Shown: one piece after another, positions 1-12,120 of the stretch
How positions within the stretch are numbered: position 1 is the first letter of the stretch
Layout of the letters: each line of letters starts with the position of its first letter
Assembly: GCF_000143535.2 (NCBI RefSeq)
Contig: NC_037316.1
Location: 62,001 to 126,000 of the forward strand
From: Botrytis cinerea B05.10
Lineage: Eukaryota > Ascomycota > Leotiomycetes > Helotiales > Sclerotiniaceae
Direction: 5' to 3'
DNA: 64,000 nucleotides
Made by a program: the position numbers and the translations under genes
Notes under the pieces: model-generated
What the model was told of the DNA's origin: nothing
The model's input: the letters and a program-made list of their open reading frames with translations, nothing else
The model's database searches: none

Positions 1-922
1 CGGCAGTCCTTACATGTTTGCCATGCTTTGGATTAGAGATCTCGAGAGCTACTAAGTTAGAAAGTGTAGATAATTCGACCATATTAGAAGTGCTGAAAGC
101 AGTGGTAATAGATAAGTGTACAAGAAAGTCGAAAGTAACCGATTTGAGTGGCTTTGTATAGACAGATAAGGACGGGACTGGCTCTTCAACAGAACCACTA
201 TATCTAAATTGGCTTAGAATGGCACCCTCTTGTCGATCGAGGGCTTTTGAAAAGGCCTTCCACGTATTAAAACTGTTGGCACATCTATCTAAAATCAGTA
301 CTTGTATGCAAGGCAGTTGTCAAATATTCGGAGTTATGTGCCCTGCAATTAGGATTATACAGAATCCTTGCAGCGCTCCTCAATTCAATAGTAAAGTAAG
401 GGAAATGACTATAACTAACCTCTTGGACAGTTCACGCCAAAGGTACTCGAGCTGTATTGAAGGCATGTTCTTGATGCTTTCATAGGTAATACTACTAATG
501 TTTTTAACAATCGAATCGACCGCAAGTTGCATTAAACGTGGTACATGGGGCTTTCTACGTTTGAATTGTGCGGCGATTACTTCCTCGGCGGTGAGCTCTT
601 GATCTTCATCAGATTCTTCCCAATTTGCTTCTAAAAGTTCCCTAAATGGATGTCAGATGCCGTTTTTCACATTGAGTGAATAGAAAATGATAAAAGATAG
701 GGAAGCAGCTTACTCAAATTGAGAATCCCAGTGGTAGTCCGAGACTTGAAGTTCCCGTGAAGTTGTTTCCTGCGATACTAGACCCGAGTCGGGGTCAATT
801 ATTCGTCTAGGACCGCCCAAGACGCCACGCGGAAGAGTAGTTGATGGTTTAAGAAGGCGAAGTCCACGAGCGCGCTGGCTCTGCTCACGGAAGTAGCCAT
901 TCATTCTCGTTGTTAGTGACAT
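1..922 (-). CDS. Unknown protein, possibly leucine-rich repeat type (3' part beyond window)
   Basis: I do not recognise this gene. Three exons keep one open frame: 714-922, 420-641, and 284 to beyond base 1. The donors are GTAAGC (from 713) and GTTAGT (from 419); the acceptors end TTTAG and ATAG. The ATG is at 922. The first exon is basic and Arg-rich (REQSQRARGLR). The second starts with an acidic patch (EESDEDQ) followed by RRKPHVPRL. The third contains leucine-spaced stretches such as LSTLSNLVALEI, which resemble leucine-rich repeats. That would fit an F-box/LRR or Rad7-like adaptor, but only weakly. The end of the gene is missing, so neither length nor C-terminal domain can be judged. Coding status is fairly sure because the frame continues through two clean introns; the function is not known. 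Confidence 0.6.
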
Positions 923-2913
923 GTTTGTGATGGATTTGCTTATGATAAGACGCTTGTATTATGAAAGATTGATGACTGCAGTTATAGGAGAAGGCTTTCG
1001 AAAACTGCGATTTCTAATTCCTAGGACATGTAGACAAAGGTCTTCTGCAAATATCCCAATGAAATTGGCGCTTGCAGCTGCAAAAGAAGACTTCTGGTAT
1101 TTTGGTAAGTTGTTGAGTATGATGGCTTTGGTTATGAAGGAGAACCAAATGGAGCTGGGTATAGTTTGCGGCTGTATCAGAATAAAATGAGTGTGTAGTT
1201 GGCAACTTAACTCATCGAACTATTTCTCAAGCCGATCAGATCGACGGGTATGATACCTAGAGGCACATTTGGCCGATCAAACCTTTCATCCGGATATAAT
1301 GGCAAATGGGAATACTTGTGGCGGGAAGAAACCTGTAAATGATCGAGCTCGATGAATAAATTTGGAGTGCAGTGAAAAATAAATTTAGTAGACTCAGACC
1401 GCCGATACAAAAGTGGAAATTAGATGAATTAAGATACCAGAACTTTGACTTCCAGGGGTATGTTCCGCGAATAATTGGAGTTCAAGAATCTAGTACACAA
1501 TATTTAAAAACCGTCGAAGCGGAAGAGAACGAGATGGGTGGGTTTGAGAAAACGGAAGAGACGGCAATGAGGTGTCGATTGTTATGGCATTTCAACTGAA
1601 ATTGATGCCTTAGGAAGGATGAATTGCATTGCCTTACCTTGCCTCGCCTCTGACTGTCTTCTGAGGATTTAGACAATCTGAATCATCCCATCAAGGTTCT
1701 CTATCATATCATTTCCTAACTCACTCCAAGAGAAACTTTGAACATGCGCGTGTTTAACATGAAGTTTGTGATGACTCAGCATCGCGGCTACCTTTTTCCG
1801 TTCCCGCCCCACCAAACACCGGCCATCTCTGAACTACAACTCATAGATTTGAGCTTCCGTGGAAGAAACGTTTCAGCGTGAAAAAGCTCCAAGTGTAGTA
1901 GGCAACTTTCTTTTCTTGAGCTTAGGTAAGTGGCCTATTGTATCGTGAGAAATATGATTCTTGTTTGCCGACTTGTAATCGACGAATAAACGACAATTTC
2001 TATGGATGAGAAAGGCGTGTAAAGAGTAACATTTCGGTTTCTCTAGCCTCTTCATCGGCGGATTCAGAACCTGTCAGAACTAGAAAATCCATGTAATATG
2101 CTGGGCACATATTATGGTCGTTCCTGGAACAGCTAGAGAGTTTCCTATCTCGCTTGACAAGATCCTTCGAATACAGTTGTAGTGCAAGTTCTGTTATCTA
2201 CGAAGGAAAAGGTTGAGATATGGGGGCAGGATGTGAGGTCTACATAGCAGCCATTTAATTTCTGTATCCAATCACAGATAAATGGTGTGGGTGAAAAGGT
2301 TGAGAGGAGGGTAAGCGGCTCTCCCCGATTCCATATACCAAGCGGATCATTGAATCATGGCGTACAGATCAGTGATCACCCCCGACATTGAATCATGAGA
2401 ATGAACCGACAACAATGAGTTCGAGCAATAAAGAGGTCTATCTGACTGACGTGATAATTTCGACGAATTCATGAGTGGACATCCACTTATAGTTGATCCT
2501 TGGAGTATGGAATGATGCTGTTAAAATTTGTAGTGTCAAGGACGAAGTACTGTGAGTGAAAGAGGGATGACCGCTGATTTATATAGCCTTACTTTTGACA
2601 TTGTGACCAAGAGTGATACTGATATGGGTAATGTAATTGCATGTGGGCCTAGGTGGAGGTAGCATGTTCTCAGACGAAAGACCGCTAAGGATCTTGTATG
2701 TTTCGCGTTCAAATGTTAAAAATATAAGTACACATGCACTAAAAGAATGGACCCCTTATTCACCATAGTTTTTTTGGTGATATAAAGATTCAATGTTCAG
2801 AAACAATTTCCATTGTAAGCCGATGTTCTAAAATAACCCATTTCCAACGCCCGATCAATTACTCTTCTTATTCCCATTTGATCGCGTTTCTTGAACTATT
2901 ACACTCACCCATG
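923..2913. other. Intergenic, no supported gene
   Basis: About 2 kb between the start of the left-edge gene and the 3' end of the chitinase. Open frames are short (under 90 codons), overlap on both strands and have no splice-supported continuation. It probably holds the promoter of the left-edge gene and the chitinase 3' UTR. I see no repeat or RNA gene. Confidence 0.5.
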
Positions 2914-4772
2914 CTAAAACCCGTTCCTCAAATTCTCATACTTACTACCCGGGTACTGAATACAATTCGGGCTTTCCTCCAAAATACCCAAAACGTTGAC
3001 CACGTTGTGAATTAGAGACCTTTCTGGCTCTGAATGATCGGCCGAAGATTCCCACCACTGTTTCGTTTGGGTTAGTGGCATTATGGAAGCGGATTAGGGA
3101 CAAAGCATACCATGGCACCACCAAGGCCTCTTTGCTTGATGTAGTGAGCCTTTCTGCGACCGACCTCGACTGTGTCATACGATATAAGGGTTTTGGTATT
3201 TTCGTTGTATGCTTTATGGCCCATTAGCGTTTCATTCCTATCCTGTCGTATCGAAACATCCACTCATAGTGCTATCGCAAAACTTTGTTTTCCCTCCAAA
3301 GCTCAAGAAAGGGCATCAAATACTAGAGAAGCGGGGAAATGAAAGGAACCAACTCACAATAACTAGCACAGGTTTCCTCATCCACAAACTCTCTCGCACC
3401 TTCCTGGGGTAACTTTTTGAAGTCATGCACGCCATTTTCCCAAGTACCCTCTCCCACCCCGTTGAAGGGTCGTCCCAATCCCTCAGTTCCCTGAAAGGCT
3501 CTTCCATAAATCGGCATCCCAAGTACAATTTTATGGCTACGTACTCCTTTCGCCTCATATGCCCTGACTGCATGTTCCGTATTATACGGCGTGGAGCTTG
3601 GGTTATTGTGGCTAGCAAGCACATTTGCTTGGTGTCCTGCAACACCATCCCACGATCCCGCATAGTCGTATGCCATTAGGTTCCAGAAGTCGAGGTATTG
3701 GTTCATGCCGTAAATATCCATGTTATTGTAATTTTGAGGACCGGCCGGACATGCTACCGTAAGTTCGAAGTGGTGAGGTGTAGGAAGAGTGTTAGAATAA
3801 CGATCCATGGCTTCCCTACATTCTCTCAACAAAAGAACGTAATCTCGTGCTTCTTCGGCGTTTTTGGGGTATTCCCAGTCGATATCAATTCCATCGAACC
3901 CCAAATTCCTTATCAAATCCACTGCACTCTCTGCAAACTTTCTCCTTCCGCTCTCCGTTGAGGCTGGTTGGGCGAAATTAGACGAATAGGTCCAGCCACC
4001 AATGCTAAGCAATATCTTCAGAGATCGATTTCGTGACTTGAGGATATTGAGCTGCTTCAAGCAACCATATAAGTTAGTACCGACGTCATTCCATGAATCA
4101 CCTTCGAAATGAATATCAGTGTCGGCCCAGCCGTCAGTCATATAAACCTCGCCAGAATCTGGACGGACATTGGCGAAGGCATAGAGGATATGGGTTAATT
4201 TCTCGGCGGGGAGTTCTTGGGGGAAATGTTTGCGGCCGTAAATTGCCCACTGGATGATGTTAGTATTTCTTGCCATCTCTCTTTCTTCGTAGAAATTGCA
4301 AGACCATCGTGTACACTTGTACAACACCGCGTTGTCTCACCATCTGTTAAGATGATAGAGATAAACCGAAAGGTTATTTTCTCTCCTATTTCCATCCTTT
4401 GAATTGTTCCTCGGGGAAGGTACTCCAATATTCATCCCATGTCCTTGAACCGTCGAACCTCATTCACCCAGAGCTTGACTACAGCACTCCCACTCCCCAT
4501 AAAGCATCGGAAAAAGAATGAAACAAGCCACATACATTTACAAAATACGCCACGGCGCGGTATCCATGACCACCACCCATAGTTTCTTCTGAACCTAGTT
4601 CTATTGCCTCTTCACTAACAATTTCTAGATCCCCTTTACTCTCCTCTCCTGATCCGAGATCAAGTCCAGCAATTCCCCACGTTCCAGGTCCGTTTCGCAG
4701 CGTGATTAGTAGAGCAACAAAGAATGCAAATAAAGGGAGTGAGAATAGTATGATCTTTTTAAAGTGCGCCAC
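2914..4772 (-). CDS. GH18 chitinase (class V type), 5' end unresolved
   Basis: Glycoside hydrolase family 18 endochitinase, which hydrolyses beta-1,4 bonds in chitin; in fungi this serves wall remodelling, autolysis or nutrition. Exons: 4536-4772, 3358-4249, 3111-3211, 2914-3057, all in frame with GT..AG borders. Recognisable in order: a hydrophobic N-terminal segment ([19 protein letters not shown]), [10 protein letters not shown] joined to [14 protein letters not shown], the sheet-3 motif [10 protein letters not shown], the catalytic [10 protein letters not shown] (DxxDxDxE), [18 protein letters not shown], and the C-terminal GGAM/WWESS where Trp lines the active site. The first listed codon (4772) is GTG and an in-frame stop lies just upstream, so the true ATG must be in an unidentified upstream exon, or the protein starts at the ATG at 4580 and lacks the hydrophobic segment. 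The first intron (286 bp) is long for this window. The family assignment is certain; the start is not. Confidence 0.9.
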
Positions 4773-5470
4773 TTTGGATTATTTTTGTCTTTCGTTTTAA
4801 TGGGATGATAGATGCTTCTTATGTGCAGATTATTCTGGATGTGGAGTACGATAAAGGGTCTCTGATAAATCAGCAGCTGGTAGAAAGTGGCTGTGATTTT
4901 GTCGTATAGATTTGGTTGGTGACAGATGTCCAGTGCCGCGAGCACCAATATCCAATCCCCGCAGGGCTGAGTGAAGCTATGACGAAAAGAATGCAAGGAT
5001 TATGAGGGGCAACTTTGTACACGTTGATGCGCATGTTTAGGATTTCTGGGCAGTGATCTTGTGTTTTACTTTACTCCAATGGTTCGGAGCTATCGTGAAT
5101 GCGATGTGCTTGTGGGTGCATGGGTTTTCTTGAAATGTTTTGTTTCGTTGGAGTTATTGATTGATTCTGTACATCTGTGGTTTCTGGCTCAACCACTTTA
5201 GTCTTGCTGCGAGTGATAATTAGGTTGGTAAAGCTAGATTCGTCCGGAATACGCGCAAGTGGATGCCACCCCATTGCTCCTGTTCCGCTCACATAAGAAC
5301 TCAAACGCTTAACATGCAAACATCTAAGGGAACAAATATCTCTCAGCCTCGTATAAGTCCACATTTACTCTCCACTGTATCTTGGCTTTCGTGGCGCCAC
5401 AGATGGGCATCGTGGCTGAAGCTGCTGTATCCATTTCTTCTATCCTGCCGTGACCATATATGTACCCATC
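4773..5470. other. Intergenic between chitinase and J-domain gene
   Basis: About 700 bp holding the chitinase promoter or missing first exon and the 3' UTR of the J-domain gene. A 97-codon ATG frame on the minus strand (5071-5364) has no recognisable content and probably lies in the 3' UTR. Confidence 0.45.
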
Positions 5471-6427
5471 TCATCGCTCCTTTGGCATATTCTTGGGCGA
5501 CTGATAAACCACCATCGATCTCCCTTTGATATCTTCGCTTGAGCAAACTTCTGGATTCGGCAACAATTTCCTATAGGTTTCTTCCTTCGGGTCCTGCCTC
5601 TGTCTCAAGAAGCTATGTATTCTCTCCTCTCTACTCCCAAAAGTGTATCTCGTCTCTTTCCTTCTCTGCCTCAAATCCTTACTCATCTTGTCATGTAATG
5701 TATCTCTCTGTTCCAAGAATTTTGCCGAATAATTATCCAGCCTCGTTAATTGTCCCAATCCTCCTACCGCAACAAAAATTGCAATCAACAAGACAAATGC
5801 ACCATTTGATACGAATTGGGGTTTCTGTTCTCCCTTGACATCGCGGCTATACCATTTCTCCCAATCTTCCCATGTAGCATTTTGACTTGGGCCACCCGGG
5901 CCTGCCCACCCGTGATTATCACCATGTTTATCGCGGGGGTCGAGGACTTCGGGTCGTCCGTTCCAACCTGCTCCATATGTATCGTATGCACTTCGTTTGA
6001 CGGGATCTGAAAGTATGTCGTTGGCTGCAATGATTAATCTGTATCGCGATAGTTTCGTATCGTAATCCAATCCATCATTTGTATCGATGCCATGTTTATC
6101 TGGATGATAAAGTTTAACCAATTCGTAAAAACGTCGTTTAGAATATGGAGATCCTTTCTTTTGATTGAAGATTTGGTAGGGTGTTGGAACCGCATATGCG
6201 GATGTCATTTCAGGCCATTGTAATCCTCCATGTTGATTTGCACTTCTGCCGTCGGACACTATGGCATAGTGTTGTCGTTGTGAGCGATGTTGTGGTTGAT
6301 GGTTTCGGGATGTGAAGAGGGAATGAGATAGTGACGTCGATGATGTTCGGGGAAATGCATAATAGCATTGCAAATTGCTGCACGATGAAATCAAAATTCC
6401 CGACTTCTTGAGCATACTGTAATTCAT
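5471..6427 (-). CDS. Mitochondrial-type J-domain (DnaJ-like) protein
   Basis: Single exon, 318 aa from the ATG at 6427 (a second in-frame ATG is at 6415). The N-terminal 60 residues are rich in Ser, Arg, His and Gln and almost free of acids (SLSHSLFTSRNHQPQHRSQR), like a mitochondrial presequence. A J-domain follows, with YELVKLYHPDKHG containing the HPD motif that stimulates Hsp70 ATPase activity, and helix IV ending DPVKRSAYDTYG. Next come a Gly/Trp-rich linker (GWAGPGG, WEDWEKWYSRD) and one hydrophobic segment (AFVLLIAIFVAVGGLGQL), then a charged C-terminal tail. This layout suggests a membrane-anchored J-protein co-chaperone in the mitochondrial inner membrane with its tail exposed. It has no zinc-finger region, so it is a type III J-protein. 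The fold is certain; the location is inferred. Confidence 0.88.
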   Translation of the reverse strand: MNYSMLKKSGILISSCSNLQCYYAFPRTSSTSLSHSLFTSRNHQPQHRSQRQHYAIVSDGRSANQHGGLQWPEMTSAYAVPTPYQIFNQKKGSPYSKRRFYELVKLYHPDKHGIDTNDGLDYDTKLSRYRLIIAANDILSDPVKRSAYDTYGAGWNGRPEVLDPRDKHGDNHGWAGPGGPSQNATWEDWEKWYSRDVKGEQKPQFVSNGAFVLLIAIFVAVGGLGQLTRLDNYSAKFLEQRDTLHDKMSKDLRQRRKETRYTFGSREERIHSFLRQRQDPKEETYRKLLPNPEVCSSEDIKGRSMVVYQSPKNMPKER

Positions 6428-9400
6428 GCAAATAGCCAGTATGAATACTGGCACAATTTGACCATTTCGATTGGGAAAATGAAGAGACGATGATGATATT
6501 CTATGAGGTTTTGTTCGATTCCAGTATCGATATCGAAGGTCTCTCGGAAGCTTGTCTAGATCATTGACCCAAGTACGAGTAAATCAACTAACCTTACCCC
6601 ACTCACTGTCTGAACTCTGACCACCCCTCTTCTAAACCACCTCAAAAAAGCTCATTGTGACACTTTGCCCTAGAAGAACTGCAAAAGCAGGATACAAAAT
6701 CTCCTTCGGATCTGAGACTAGAAAACTACCATCCAGTCACTCATGAAGCGCTCAGTTACACCAAATATATACACGTACTTGCTCATATGCACGTAAACAC
6801 ACACACGTACAACCGCATCGCGATCAGGTGCGTTCTGTGACACTCATTACCATAAGAAATCTATCTTCTCTCTCCCCAAAAGTTTTTATACTATGTAACA
6901 TGGCTTATCACCTAATGTATTATATCACTGAGAGCGTCGTCAATTCAGATCACATCAATGGGGTTTTGGAAAGTCGGTGGTCTTTTTTCATAAATTGTCA
7001 ATTGTCATCTGGAATGTATCTTAGATTGCCCGCAATGACATTGTTCTCTCTGACGCAATATACCAATATACCAATATTATCTGATTTGTATGGCATATGA
7101 GCTGTCTAGATGTGTCGTCAAAGACGTCGTTTAGTTCAGTTTTCATCACTATGTTGGCGCAACTCTGATGTACTCTGTGGGCGTCTTCTAGTTACTTCAC
7201 ATATATCAGTAGCTAGAATTCTGCAAGGGGAAGATGGGGAAGATGGAAGCTTGAAGCATAAGTTTCATGTGGTAGATGGTATAAGAAACACATTATGCGT
7301 GGAGATGGTGGACCTATGCACGCCTCTAGCTCTGAGACAATGAAGTAAAGCTGTTGGGTGAAAACCACGCGAGGGCGCTTCATAGTAGACAGACACCCTC
7401 TGAGAAGGGGAATGGAGCGCTTTCTAATGAGAAAGCCAAGGAGCACGAATCTTAGTGCAGGATATGAAGAAAGAGCATTATTAAGGTAGAAATTGAATCT
7501 CGATTGAGTACCTATATATGGTTGTGCGTTATGGCAAAGTGGCTTTTGGCTGTCTTTCGTTAATTCTTTACCTCTCCCTCTCGAGATTTCTGATTTTTTG
7601 GGTACCTCGACCGAAGGACTTAGAGTTCTTGAAAGAAGTTTAATCGAAGGTTCTTGGCTAGAAGGTCTCAAAATTTCAAACCCTCTCAAACACTCTGAAG
7701 CTTTTGACTCTTCACCGCTTGGCTTCAGCTTTTGACCTTACCCATATCATACCAGTATTTTAGCCCTTTTGGTTGATCACCATAAATTCCTTTCCTTGTC
7801 CTCTTTATCATCAGTAGTGTGTTCCCTCAGCCCAATTCATTTCAACTACTCAAAATCCATCCCGTTCCGTTTCAACTTATTGATACGCCACAAACCCTAT
7901 CTCGCCACCAAAATAGTTGCACAAACCGCCAAACCTCCGCCAAGAGGCTGCACAATGACAATCCGGGGTACAGTGACTTGCCAGTCGTTATATATATGAA
8001 ACACCACAGGGACGCTGCATTACTTGTAACACGGAAGGAAAATACAGAGGCAAGTACAATTTGACAACCGGAACTTCCCAAAATGTTGTATACATAAGCT
8101 TTAGTAGAACTTACTAGTCCTACATGTGTTGTGAAAGTTTTCGGATCGGGAGAGAGGGGTGCGATGTTCTGGAAGTGGTGTCGGTATGCACAAGCGGATA
8201 GGTAGGCCGTGTGATAGAAGAAAATGCTGGAGTTTGTGGGATGTGTGCAGCTTGAGTTGGGTTGAGAAAGAGAAGAGCCACGGCGTATGCTGGCTGTAGA
8301 CTTATCATAGGACAGACCGTGGTCCGAGTATCTATGGCGTGAAGGGAAGACCAAAAGGGCACCATTAGGTCACAGCAGGTCAATTCATTTCCGTTTGACC
8401 TGAGATTTGGTAATCGTAGAGTCTAGATGCTGCGATGGAGATCTTTGAACACAACATTACTGTAACCCCTATGACTGGAGCCTAGAAGCAAGGACTAGCC
8501 GCCTTCGTGTTTTTGATCATGATGACGCGACATGTAGAAGATCGAAATTTTGATTGCAGAAATCTTAGATATCAGTGTGTCATCACTTGCGTATCTGCCA
8601 GACACACACATTCTAGTTATATGCTGGAAGCTTCAATAGGAGAAGCTTTAATATTCAAACTTTGTGTCGGTGATCCCCGTGTCTCGCAGTTAATGTGGAC
8701 TATGTTGAACGGAAGTGGTCCGCGCCTTAAGGTTACATATATGCTGATAACTCGATGTAAAAGGAGATGTGAATATAGATACAGATGCAGATGTAAACGC
8801 AGATGCAAGTAAAATCGGGGTCGACAAAACAGGGATTTGTGAGAAGTGGACTCAGTGGAGGAGGCACAACGATAAACCACCATACGAACATCGAATCTCC
8901 CATAATGCCATTTTTCACTTTATCGCGCGTCTTGCGAGATTAGAAGCGGCTATTAAAGAATGTGGATATATTAAGCCATACTGCCGTGAACATGCGAGAT
9001 ATATACTCCATATATGCCCTGGCATGCCCACAGCGTAATAACCACAACGTTGAACCGAACCTCGGAACGAGATAGAAGTGGCCTGTCAATATCGAAAACG
9101 TTACCCTTTAAGCTTGTCGTCTTGTCATTGAAAAGTTAAACAACTCCAAAACGTTCAATCGTCCGAGACATTTTAGACAAATCGTATATTAGTTGGCTCG
9201 CTGGTCAGTGACACCCATGATTTGATTAGAGATGATCTACAAGAGAGAAGTCAACGAAGGCTTTTCGAGGAGAGGAAGACGATGATATCATGATTGCTGA
9301 TCTATAGTCGTAATACTGGCAAAATTCGGTTATTCAAGATGAAGGGGAAGATAAGGGAGTATGTGAGACGACACTACATACCTGCTCTGAAATGGACTCA

Positions 9401-11410
9401 TGAGCCATGCAACTTGTGGATTGACGCAAGTCGAAAGCCACTAAGGCACAGCGAAAGAATTGTTTGGGATCGGAGATGCTGTACGTACGTACACCGGTGA
9501 TGATCCTTTTGAGAGTCAAATCAACACATATCGTAGGGCAGAACGAGAAGACATCCTCGATCATAGAATTCATATGTGATCATCAACGAGGTACTTCTTG
9601 AATCCTAGGCGGTTTTCTGAACACATGATCAACAAAATGATGCGCACGGCCTATCTTTAATCTCAGTCAAGCAAGTAAACTACCCAAATACCCCTGAAAT
9701 GTCCACAAAGGGAGATGAATGAGGATGGCGTTGATATCTTTTCCTCCGTAAATGCTTTAGAATGGTTTGACATATCGAAAAGAGTTTAGGGTACGGATTT
9801 TGTGAACCATTTGAGGTCGAGTAGTTCGGCCGACTGATAGATTAGGTGTTGTGTTGCCGCTCCCTCGAAGCACAAACGCATTGGGGGGAGCATTTTCTGA
9901 TGAACAAAGGCCAGGTCCTTGATCAGCTCCAAACAGTGGAAATCACGCTGGATCTAGAAGTAAGTGGAATCAACGGCGTTCCAAAGAATAGGAACACGTT
10001 GATGAGGCTGCAGAAGTCTGCCACGGGTGAGAACTCAAAACTTGGAACCGAGGGAAACAGAACAATCTCTGTTTTACCCCCTTAGGCCTTAGGCTGGAAT
10101 TGGGAAGCGGGTACTGCGGAGAACAACTGCGGTGCCACACTGGAAGATCGCCATTTGATCGGTTCCTACTAGAGTTCCTATCGCTTCGCCGTCAGGGATT
10201 TTTAGTCAGGTACAAAGATTCACGAAGAAGCACGAGTTCCACAAAATGCTTTTAGGGTTAGCACCGATGAGGATTCAGGAACAGAACGTACAGCTATAGT
10301 TAGATGTTAATTGGAGAGAAACTTGATATTGAATATCATCCATCATGGGTTGGATCAATTGTTGGAATCGCATGCAGTAGGAAAGAAGTGAGGGAAGAAG
10401 TTTGGAATTCTCACCGCTTGATTAGTTTTCCTCTAATTGATTGTACTAAGTTTATAGTGAGAACCATAGAAAATAAAGTGTATAAATTTCCGACTATATC
10501 TACTTGTCCTATCGAGGACATTGATCCTTCCCCATGATTTATTGCGACAGAGCATCGATTCCCAATCTCATGCCACCGGGAGAACACCACTTAGGTAAAA
10601 ACTTTGTGTAAACAACGTACCACTCATGACAACCCGGTACACCCAATTCCAACACCAATACAACCCAACATGCCTAGGCACCATCCCCCAGCACCAAAAC
10701 AAAAGGGACCCGACATAACAGAGATGCTACAAACAATTGTTCCCAGATACTATTTTGAGGTATCTGAGTCTCAGGAAACGTGGGTTGGCGGTAGGGTACC
10801 AAAGCCAAACTTGGCCATTTTTAGTTCCTACAACTATGCTCCACTGCTGCGCCATCGAAGAATGACCTAAATGGGTGATAAGGCGATAAAATTCCACGTG
10901 CGTGTGTCGTATCTTGCTAGATGCTAATCTTGAAAGAATCCTCAGGTTGGACCGATGGATCAGGGTTGGATTCATTTCCCTGAGGTTATAGGGTAAGATG
11001 GCCGGAGAATACAAGACCGGTATTGGATGGATGTAGCCATTGTATTTCATGCGGGCGAGAGACATGGTATGGGAGCGACGGGGAAGACGAGGTCAGTGGT
11101 GGTGAAGGGAAAAGGAGGATTGTGGGAGGAAGGCGAAAGTGTTAGTATCACAATATTGATGGGTTAGAGATGGCAATAGACACATTGATCTGGATAGGGT
11201 TATGCTTCGAAGGTAAGGCAATTGATCATTCGTGATTAACGTGATAGACGGGATTGGCTGAATGATATATCGAGAATATGTTGAGAATATTTTGATGTTG
11301 TAAAAGATGATGGTAGCGGGTAGTGAGTAGTGAGTAGTTGGATTCAGTGAGCCTGATGAGCCTACTCCCAGTAAGCCATGGTAGATTGAGATGCAGCATT
11401 GTGAGTGCTC
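6428..11410. other. Long gene-poor interval
   Basis: Almost 5 kb without a convincing gene. Open frames are short, many begin with non-ATG codons (for example the 158-codon frame ending at 7213 and the 160-codon frame ending at 7872, both on the minus strand), and none shows a known motif or in-frame splice continuation. A short imperfect purine-rich repeat (AGATGCAGATG-like hexamers) lies near 8765-8808. I see no transposon termini. Confidence 0.45.
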
Positions 11411-11421
11411 TTCGTTCGAGA

Positions 11422-11466
11422 TTCTCCTCTCTTCTTGTTCTCCTCTCTTCTTGTTCTCCTCTCTTC
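11422..11466. repeat. 16-bp tandem repeat, 2.8 copies
   Basis: The unit TTCTCCTCTCTTCTTG is repeated at 11422-11437 and 11438-11453, with a partial third copy to 11466. It is a pyrimidine-rich tract of low complexity. Confidence 0.9.
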
Positions 11467-11759
11467 CTGATAGCTACATAGAGCACACGCAGACTGACCG
11501 GCTGACGAATGTATGGGAACTGGGAAGCTCCGTGATTCCGTGGTCGATTGATTACAGACCTAGCACCGAGATAGATATCTATCTGAGTTAAATCGGCGTC
11601 CTAGTCGATACTAAGAACTCTAGTCGTCTTGGGTAAATGCAGCCGCGGCGTACAAAGTGCCTGGGTTGACTGATGTGCCTCCACCGAAAATGGACCCCTG
11701 ACAAGTTTTCGATGTTTCATATCTGCGAACAAATAAAGTGTCTGGATACTCAGAGGTCC

Positions 11760-11785
11760 AAGGTCGCCCAAGGTCGCCCAAGGTC
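11760..11785. repeat. 10-bp direct repeat
   Basis: The unit AAGGTCGCCC occurs twice and then begins a third time (AAGGTC). It is a short local duplication. Confidence 0.85.
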
Positions 11786-12007
11786 TCATTCTCCCTCTTC
11801 TCTAGCCGGTGAAGATGACATTTTGATTCATCAATATCATCTTGCCTCGAGAGTACATGCCGTTAGGGAGGCAGCCAATTCCACCGTTCTTCCCACACCC
11901 ACACCGGTACGAACACTGCCTATTTGTACCTACCTCGACCGACCCAGGACTTTCCGTCCCCTCATCCAGAACGATCCCATCGTCCCATCATCCCATCATC
12001 CCCTCAT

Positions 12008-12120
12008 CCAGCCAGCCAGCCAGCCAGCCAGCCCTCCATATCCATATCCATATCCATATCCATATCCATCCCCCCCATCCATCCATCCATCCATCCATCC
12101 CATCCCATCCCATCCCATCC
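12008..12120. repeat. Cluster of adjoining microsatellites
   Basis: Four simple repeats follow one another: (CCAG)n at about 12008-12033, (CCATAT)n at about 12036-12068, (ATCC)n at about 12075-12100 and (CATCC)n at about 12098-12120. The long apparent ORFs across this region exist on both strands only because the repeats lack stop codons, and I do not treat them as genes. Further short CCATCC, ACAAC (about 12535-12562) and CATC (about 12570-12587) tracts follow, up to the Ras-GAP start. Confidence 0.95.

Noticed and set aside
4195..4327. An ATG-proximal start for the chitinase at MARNTNIIQ (4276)
   Set aside because: The stretch lies in an intron. Splicing exon 4536-4772 to 4249 restores the family consensus YFVNWAIYGR.
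7213..7689. 158-codon minus-strand ORF
   Set aside because: It begins with TTG, not ATG, shows no motif and has no splice support.
7872..8354. 160-codon minus-strand ORF
   Set aside because: It begins with TTG and overlaps other frames on both strands; the text is Ser/Thr/His-rich without structure.
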